Assembly (NCBI GenBank): GCA_024636015.1 | Contig: JAGXHU010000006.1 | Coordinates: forward strand, 1 to 49,404 | From: Halothiobacillus sp. | Lineage (GTDB): Bacteria > Pseudomonadota > Gammaproteobacteria > Halothiobacillales > Halothiobacillaceae | Length of the DNA: 49,404 bases | Direction of reading: 5' to 3' | Shown here: in pieces, positions 44,336 to 49,404 of the stretch | Layout: each line of letters begins with the position of its first letter | How positions within the stretch are numbered: position 1 is the stretch's first letter | Program-made: the position numbers and the translations under genes | Notes under the pieces: generated by a model | What the model was told of the DNA's origin: nothing | Seen by the model: the letters and a program-made list of their open reading frames with translations, nothing else | The model's database searches: none

Positions 44336-45070
44336 TCAAGCCTGATCGGCTGCAGCCTCTTCAACGAAGTCGGAAGGCGTAATGGCAGAAGCACCTTTGG
44401 CTTCAAGTACCGTATCCGCAACCGCATTCAAGTACAGCTGAATGGCACGGATGGCATCATCGTTACCCGGAATCACATAATCGATTCCCTTGGAACTACT
44501 GTTTGTATCGACAACGCCGATCACCGGAATACCCAGCTTCTTGGCCTCAATGACGGCAATGTCTTCATGGCCGACATCAATGACGAACAAGGCACTCGGC
44601 AAGCGCTCCATGTCCTGGATGCCACCCAGCGAACGCTCAAGCTTCTCGCGCTCGCGGGTCATCATCAGCCCTTCTTTTTTGTTCAACTTGGCCAGCGAAC
44701 CGTCCTGCTCCATGGTCTGAAGCGTCTTCAGGCGACGAACTGACGCACGCACAGTGGCGTAGTTAGTCATCATGCCGCCCAGCCAACGATGATTGACGTA
44801 AGGCATGCCACAGCGGGCGGCTTGCTCGGCGATTGGCTCGCGTGCAGACCGCTTGGTGCCGACGAACATGATGGTTCCGCCGCCGCCGATGATCTTGCTG
44901 ATGAAGTTCAATGCATCATTGAACAGGGGAACGGTCTTTTCCAAATTGATGATATGGATGCGATTACGCTGACCGAAAATATAGGGCGCCATGCCCGGAT
45001 TCCAATAACGAGTCTGGTGACCAAAATGCACACCAGCTTCGATCATTTGACGCATGCTAATAGATGCCAT
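44336..45070 (-). CDS. rpsB: 30S ribosomal protein S2
   Basis: S2 binds the small subunit late in assembly and is needed for S1 recruitment. The 244-residue protein begins with the universal block [20 protein letters not shown]. It contains [41 protein letters not shown] and the C-terminal [12 protein letters not shown]. Length matches the family. AAAGG lies about nine bases before the ATG, in a leader of roughly 140 bases that may carry S2 autoregulation. Confidence 0.98.
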   Translation of the reverse strand: MASISMRQMIEAGVHFGHQTRYWNPGMAPYIFGQRNRIHIINLEKTVPLFNDALNFISKIIGGGGTIMFVGTKRSAREPIAEQAARCGMPYVNHRWLGGMMTNYATVRASVRRLKTLQTMEQDGSLAKLNKKEGLMMTREREKLERSLGGIQDMERLPSALFVIDVGHEDIAVIEAKKLGIPVIGVVDTNSSSKGIDYVIPGNDDAIRAIQLYLNAVADTVLEAKGASAITPSDFVEEAAADQA

Positions 45071-45246
45071 GATTTTTGCCTTTAATTAAAGTTTGGGTTG
45101 AGCCTCCGCTCGGCTAAGCAACGCAACCGTCAAGTAAAATACTTTTCGGCACCCCGCGCTGCTTTAACACCGAGCGTGTGAATTACTTCGCGGGCTGTTA
45201 ACCCACAAAGCGCGCATATGATACGCAATTTACCGCCAAAGGGGAA
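45071..45246 (-). promoter_or_regulatory. rpsB promoter and untranslated leader
   Basis: On the minus strand TTCCCC (45241-45246), 17 bases and TATCAT (45218-45223, five of six) form a plausible promoter. Transcription would give a leader of about 140 bases before the ATG at 45070. In gammaproteobacteria the rpsB leader is bound by S2 for feedback control; the structure here was not folded, so that role is by analogy. Confidence 0.42.
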
Positions 45247-45337
45247 GATTTGACCCCGTAGCGCGTTAGCGCACCCTCATTCCTCGGAGTTGGGCCCTGG
45301 TGGCGCGGGTGCGGGCACCCTGGCAGTAGACTGCCAA

Positions 45338-45841
45338 TTAACGATAGAGCAGCACAACCGACTCAACCGCAATACCCTCGCCCCGCCCCGTAAAACCCAG
45401 ACGCTCCGTCGTGGTTGCCTTGATATTGATTCGATCGACACTAAGCGCCAACACCTCGGAAATTCGCTGGCGCATGACTGGAATGTGCGGTGCCATACGG
45501 GGCAATTGCGCGATAATCGTCATGTCCAGATTCCCGATCTGCCATCCAAGCGCACGAATACGATTGTGCACGTCACTCAGAAGAATCGTGCTATCGATCC
45601 CCTCATATGCCGGATCACTATCAGGGAAAAGCTGGCCGATATCACCCAATGCCACGGCACCCAGCAAAGCATCGCAAAGCGCATGAAGCAGGACATCGCC
45701 ATCGGAATGAGCCAGGAAGGCCCGATCGAAGGGAATCCGAACCCCGCCCACCACAAGAGGATCTCCCGGCATGAAGGCATGTACATCGAATCCATGTCCG
45801 ACTCGGAATGGAACCGGAATCGCTGTGTGTTCATCAGACAT
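45338..45841 (-). CDS. ispF: 2-C-methyl-D-erythritol 2,4-cyclodiphosphate synthase
   Basis: IspF forms the cyclic diphosphate in the MEP pathway with zinc. The 167-residue trimeric enzyme has GHGFDVHAF with metal ligands Asp19 and His21, [18 protein letters not shown] with His53, and the GLGxxx-like end [22 protein letters not shown] lies nine bases before the ATG, inside the end of ispD, which it overlaps by eight bases. Confidence 0.97.
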   Translation of the reverse strand: MSDEHTAIPVPFRVGHGFDVHAFMPGDPLVVGGVRIPFDRAFLAHSDGDVLLHALCDALLGAVALGDIGQLFPDSDPAYEGIDSTILLSDVHNRIRALGWQIGNLDMTIIAQLPRMAPHIPVMRQRISEVLALSVDRINIKATTTERLGFTGRGEGIAVESVVLLYR

Positions 45842-46637
45842 AGGCCGTTTCTCCCGGCGGGGTGTCTACGCTCTGCCCTCCCGGCTCACCCACGGGAATA
45901 AAAACCCCTTGGGACTGCAGGATGAGGCGGGCCAAGGGAAGATCCTCAGGATGAGTCACCTTGATATTGTCCACCCGCCCCTCGATCAGCAACGGCGACA
46001 TCCCGGTGAATTCAAACGCGGAAGCTTCATCCGTCAGCAGTTCCCCCGCGAGCTGCGCCTGCTCCATGGCAGATACCAGTCCACCAAGCGGAAACAACTG
46101 GGGCGTTAGTGCATGGAAAACGCCCGTTCGCGGTAGCGTCGACGCCACGCGCCCCGAGTCATTGGCTCGTTTCAGGGTATCGCGCACCGGCGCAGCAAGC
46201 AGACCACCCGCAGACCCCGCCGCCGCCGCGGTAACCTGACGCAATAATTTGCGCACATCGGACGGATGCACACAGGGGCGTGCCGCATCGTGCACGGCAA
46301 CCCAGGTTTCGTGTTCACACTGCAACCGAGTGGTCAGAAATGCCAGCGCGGCACGCACACTATCAGTACGCGTTGCGCCGCCTTGCACGAAATGCAGCGG
46401 AAAATCCACAAAGGAGGCCAGCAACGCTGGAGCCACGGCGTCCGCCTCGGCCAGGGCGAGCACGGCCCCCTGTAGCCCAGGCAACCCGGAAAAACGCGAC
46501 AGAGAAACTTCCAGCATCGAGCGATTATCAAGAACCAAATACTGCTTCGCGATCAGTGACTTCATCCGGCTGCCTTGGCCCGCCGCCGGTATCACCAACC
46601 ACCAAGCGGGGAAGGCATTCGACGAGCTATCGTCCAC
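45834..46637 (-). CDS. ispD: 2-C-methyl-D-erythritol 4-phosphate cytidylyltransferase
   Basis: IspD makes CDP-methylerythritol from MEP and CTP. The 267-residue protein has the nucleotide-binding motif [10 protein letters not shown] with KQYLVL, then [14 protein letters not shown], and late DEASAFEF and [12 protein letters not shown]. It is longer than the E. coli enzyme (236), chiefly through an extra C-terminal tail of about 25 residues that is Pro/Gly-rich and overlaps ispF by eight bases. The start is GTG at 46637, inside the last codons of ftsB. Confidence 0.95.
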   Translation of the reverse strand: MDDSSSNAFPAWWLVIPAAGQGSRMKSLIAKQYLVLDNRSMLEVSLSRFSGLPGLQGAVLALAEADAVAPALLASFVDFPLHFVQGGATRTDSVRAALAFLTTRLQCEHETWVAVHDAARPCVHPSDVRKLLRQVTAAAAGSAGGLLAAPVRDTLKRANDSGRVASTLPRTGVFHALTPQLFPLGGLVSAMEQAQLAGELLTDEASAFEFTGMSPLLIEGRVDNIKVTHPEDLPLARLILQSQGVFIPVGEPGGQSVDTPPGETAYV

Positions 46638-47049
46638 GGGCCGTCATTACGGAGGGCTGGTGCGCAGCCAGACTTTTGGCAGCGCCGGGATCGACCGGAG
46701 TCGTGGGCACAGACTGAGCATCGCCACCAAGATCGGAATCCCGAGGCCCCAGACCCGGCGTAATCTGATCCGGACGCGTATCCTCGATCACCTGATAAAA
46801 GGTTTCATGAGGGCCGATCAGACCCAGATCTAGGCGCGCGCGGGCCTCGACGGCCCCCAAACCGGTCTTAAGATCATCCACTTCAGCAGCCAGCTTTCGA
46901 TTGCGCTCCAAAAGATAATCCTGCGACATCGTCAGATCGTTCAACCGCCCTTCCTTTTGCCAGATACCGGGGAGTGAGGAGTCACTGAACCATAGGCGCC
47001 ATTGCAAGGCACCCAACAACACGACCAGCAGTAGAAGCAGTGTACGCAT
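46627..47049 (-). CDS. ftsB: Cell division protein FtsB with extended C-terminus
   Basis: FtsB joins FtsL and FtsQ at the septum and helps activate FtsWI. The 140-residue protein has an N-terminal membrane helix (about 3-21), a periplasmic coiled coil (about 30-70, with LLERNRKLAAEVDDLK) and the conserved end GPHETFYQVIED. E. coli FtsB has about 103 residues. The last 35-40 here are a Pro/Gly/Asp-rich tail, probably disordered. The ATG at 47049 is chosen over a TTG at 47085. It lies 36 bp after eno, the conserved order, and overlaps ispD by 11 bases. Confidence 0.92.
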   Translation of the reverse strand: MRTLLLLLVVLLGALQWRLWFSDSSLPGIWQKEGRLNDLTMSQDYLLERNRKLAAEVDDLKTGLGAVEARARLDLGLIGPHETFYQVIEDTRPDQITPGLGPRDSDLGGDAQSVPTTPVDPGAAKSLAAHQPSVMTARGR

Positions 47050-47085
47050 GGTGGCTCGAAGCCGGATTATCCGGTGCGTGAGCAA

Positions 47086-48387
<1,302 letters not shown>

Positions 48388-48414
48388 TCATTCGTACATT
48401 AATTAGGTTGTCAT

Positions 48415-48433
48415 GTCCGCGTGACACGCGGAC
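48415..48433. other. Perfect 19-bp palindrome between kdsA and eno
   Basis: Arms GTCCGCGTG and CACGCGGAC are perfectly inverted around a single central A. No T-run follows on the minus strand. It could be a regulator site for eno or an RNA hairpin with a 3-base loop. Confidence 0.75.
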
Positions 48434-48441
48434 GACAAAAA

Positions 48442-49287
48442 TCATTTGGCGTTCAATAACGCCTGCTCAGGGAATCCAGCAGCCTTGACCACCCTGTCCA
48501 GGCTGATCAAAGTTTGCAAGAGTTCAGCCATCTCATCGAGCGGCCAAGCATTCGGGCCATCGGAAAGTGCCTTGGCCGGATCTGGATGAGTTTCCATGAA
48601 CAAACCCGAAATACCGGCGGCTACGGCGGCTCGGGCCAACACAGGCACAAACTCGCGCTGCCCGCCCGAGCTACTTCCCTGACCACCGGGCAGCTGCACG
48701 GAATGGGTGGCATCGAACACCACGGGCGCGCCGGTTTGGCGCATCACGGCTAGGCTCCGCATATCTGAAACCAGGTTGTTATAGCCAAAACTGGCACCTC
48801 GCTCGCAAACCATGATCTGCTCATTCCCGACTGCACGCGCCTTGTCGACCACATTCCCCATATCCCAGGGCGACAGGAACTGGCCTTTTTTGATATTCAC
48901 AGGCTTGCCCTGGCGGGCCACATTCTGAATAAAATTCGTTTGCCGACACAGGAAGGCGGGCGTTTGCAGCACATCAACCACCGATGCGACCTCATTCAGG
49001 GGCGTATCTTCATGAACATCGGTCAGGATGGGCACGCCGATCTGCGACCGCACGCGCTCCAAAATCGCCAAACCCTGCTCCAATCCCGGCCCGCGAAAAC
49101 TCGTGCCCGATGAGCGGTTAGCCTTGTCGAACGAGCTTTTGTAAATAAACGGGATCCCCAGCGCATCCGCCATTTCCTTCAGCCGGCCCGCCGTTTCCTG
49201 GGCCAGCGCTTCGGATTCGATCACGCAGGGGCCGGCAATCAGGAAAATAGGCTGATCCAACCCGACATTAAAATTCAGCAGCTTCAT
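48442..49287 (-). CDS. kdsA: KDO-8-phosphate synthase
   Basis: KdsA condenses arabinose-5-phosphate and phosphoenolpyruvate to KDO-8-phosphate for the lipopolysaccharide core. The 281-residue barrel enzyme has [32 protein letters not shown], the substrate segment [30 protein letters not shown] and [16 protein letters not shown]. Length fits. Its ATG overlaps the pyrG stop (ATGA at 49284-49287). Confidence 0.97.
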   Translation of the reverse strand: MKLLNFNVGLDQPIFLIAGPCVIESEALAQETAGRLKEMADALGIPFIYKSSFDKANRSSGTSFRGPGLEQGLAILERVRSQIGVPILTDVHEDTPLNEVASVVDVLQTPAFLCRQTNFIQNVARQGKPVNIKKGQFLSPWDMGNVVDKARAVGNEQIMVCERGASFGYNNLVSDMRSLAVMRQTGAPVVFDATHSVQLPGGQGSSSGGQREFVPVLARAAVAAGISGLFMETHPDPAKALSDGPNAWPLDEMAELLQTLISLDRVVKAAGFPEQALLNAK

Positions 49288-49404
49288 TGCGTTACCTCAG
49301 CTTCGGCATCGGATTCGCCGGATCGTTGCGCCAATGCCGCCTGGACGAAGGCCGTAAACAAGGGGTGGCCATCGCGCGGCGTCGAGTGGAACTCGGGGTG
49401 GAAC
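49284..49404 (-). CDS. pyrG: CTP synthase, C-terminal end only
   Basis: Only the last 39 codons lie in the window. They read [16 protein letters not shown] and then a short Ala/Glu-rich tail before TGA, matching the end of the glutamine amidotransferase domain of PyrG, including the His-Pro-Glu of its catalytic triad. PyrG makes CTP from UTP. The pyrG-kdsA-eno order is the gammaproteobacterial norm; the gene continues beyond 49404. Confidence 0.93.
   Translation of the reverse strand, partial: FHPEFHSTPRDGHPLFTAFVQAALAQRSGESDAEAEVTQ

Overview
The window looks like chromosomal core DNA of a free-living gammaproteobacterium. The evidence is two classic syntenic blocks on the minus strand: pyrG-kdsA-eno-ftsB-ispD-ispF, and rpsB-tsf-pyrH-frr-uppS-cdsA-dxr-rseP-bamA-skp-lpxD-fabZ-lpxA. 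They encode CTP and KDO synthesis, glycolysis, division, the MEP isoprenoid pathway, translation, nucleotide supply, phospholipid and undecaprenyl lipid synthesis, outer-membrane assembly and lipid A. GC-rich composition and a SoxW-like thioredoxin would fit a sulfur oxidiser such as a Halothiobacillus relative, but that placement is inference. Bases 1-32 are not biological: they are a Nextera/Tn5 library adapter, so the contig end is artificial.

Layout. 33-1926 (minus): a TlpA-type thioredoxin, a SoxW-like thioredoxin and the N-terminal part of a TolC-family protein. 2189-4601 (plus): wrbA-like flavoprotein, DUF2069 membrane protein, galU and slyD, convergent with mnmC (4598-6559). 6775-8263 (plus): PilZ protein and GGDEF diguanylate cyclase. 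8339-12262 (minus): moeA and a YdeP/FdhF-type molybdoenzyme, separated by 417 bp with no gene I can defend. 12462-14331 (minus): an Aer-like PAS chemoreceptor with a near-consensus flagellar sigma-28 promoter. 14721-15722 (minus): a zinc alcohol dehydrogenase interrupted by one in-frame amber codon. 15936-19738 (minus): a metallophosphoesterase/SMC-like ATPase pair of the YhaO/YhaN kind.

19932-24416 (plus) is a three-gene accessory cluster: TonB-dependent receptor, Tat-exported PhoD-like phosphatase and secreted RNase T2. Together they read as a device for recovering phosphorus or nucleotides from external RNA or organophosphates. Next to it a CapW/BrxR-like wHTH-WYL regulator (24453-25313, minus) diverges from an unrecognised 108-residue protein whose promoter carries palindromic operator candidates. 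26010-26086 is initiator tRNA-fMet with a consensus promoter and strong terminator, followed by dps (minus) and glnS (plus).

28733-34890 holds a rearranged lipid A region. rnhB and lpxB are divergent rather than following lpxA, and fumC sits between lpxB and lpxA. The rest of the window is the two core blocks, with very tight packing (ATGA and GTGA start/stop overlaps). The most promising places for something new are the TonB/PhoD/RNase T2 cluster and the WYL-regulator/small-protein pair.
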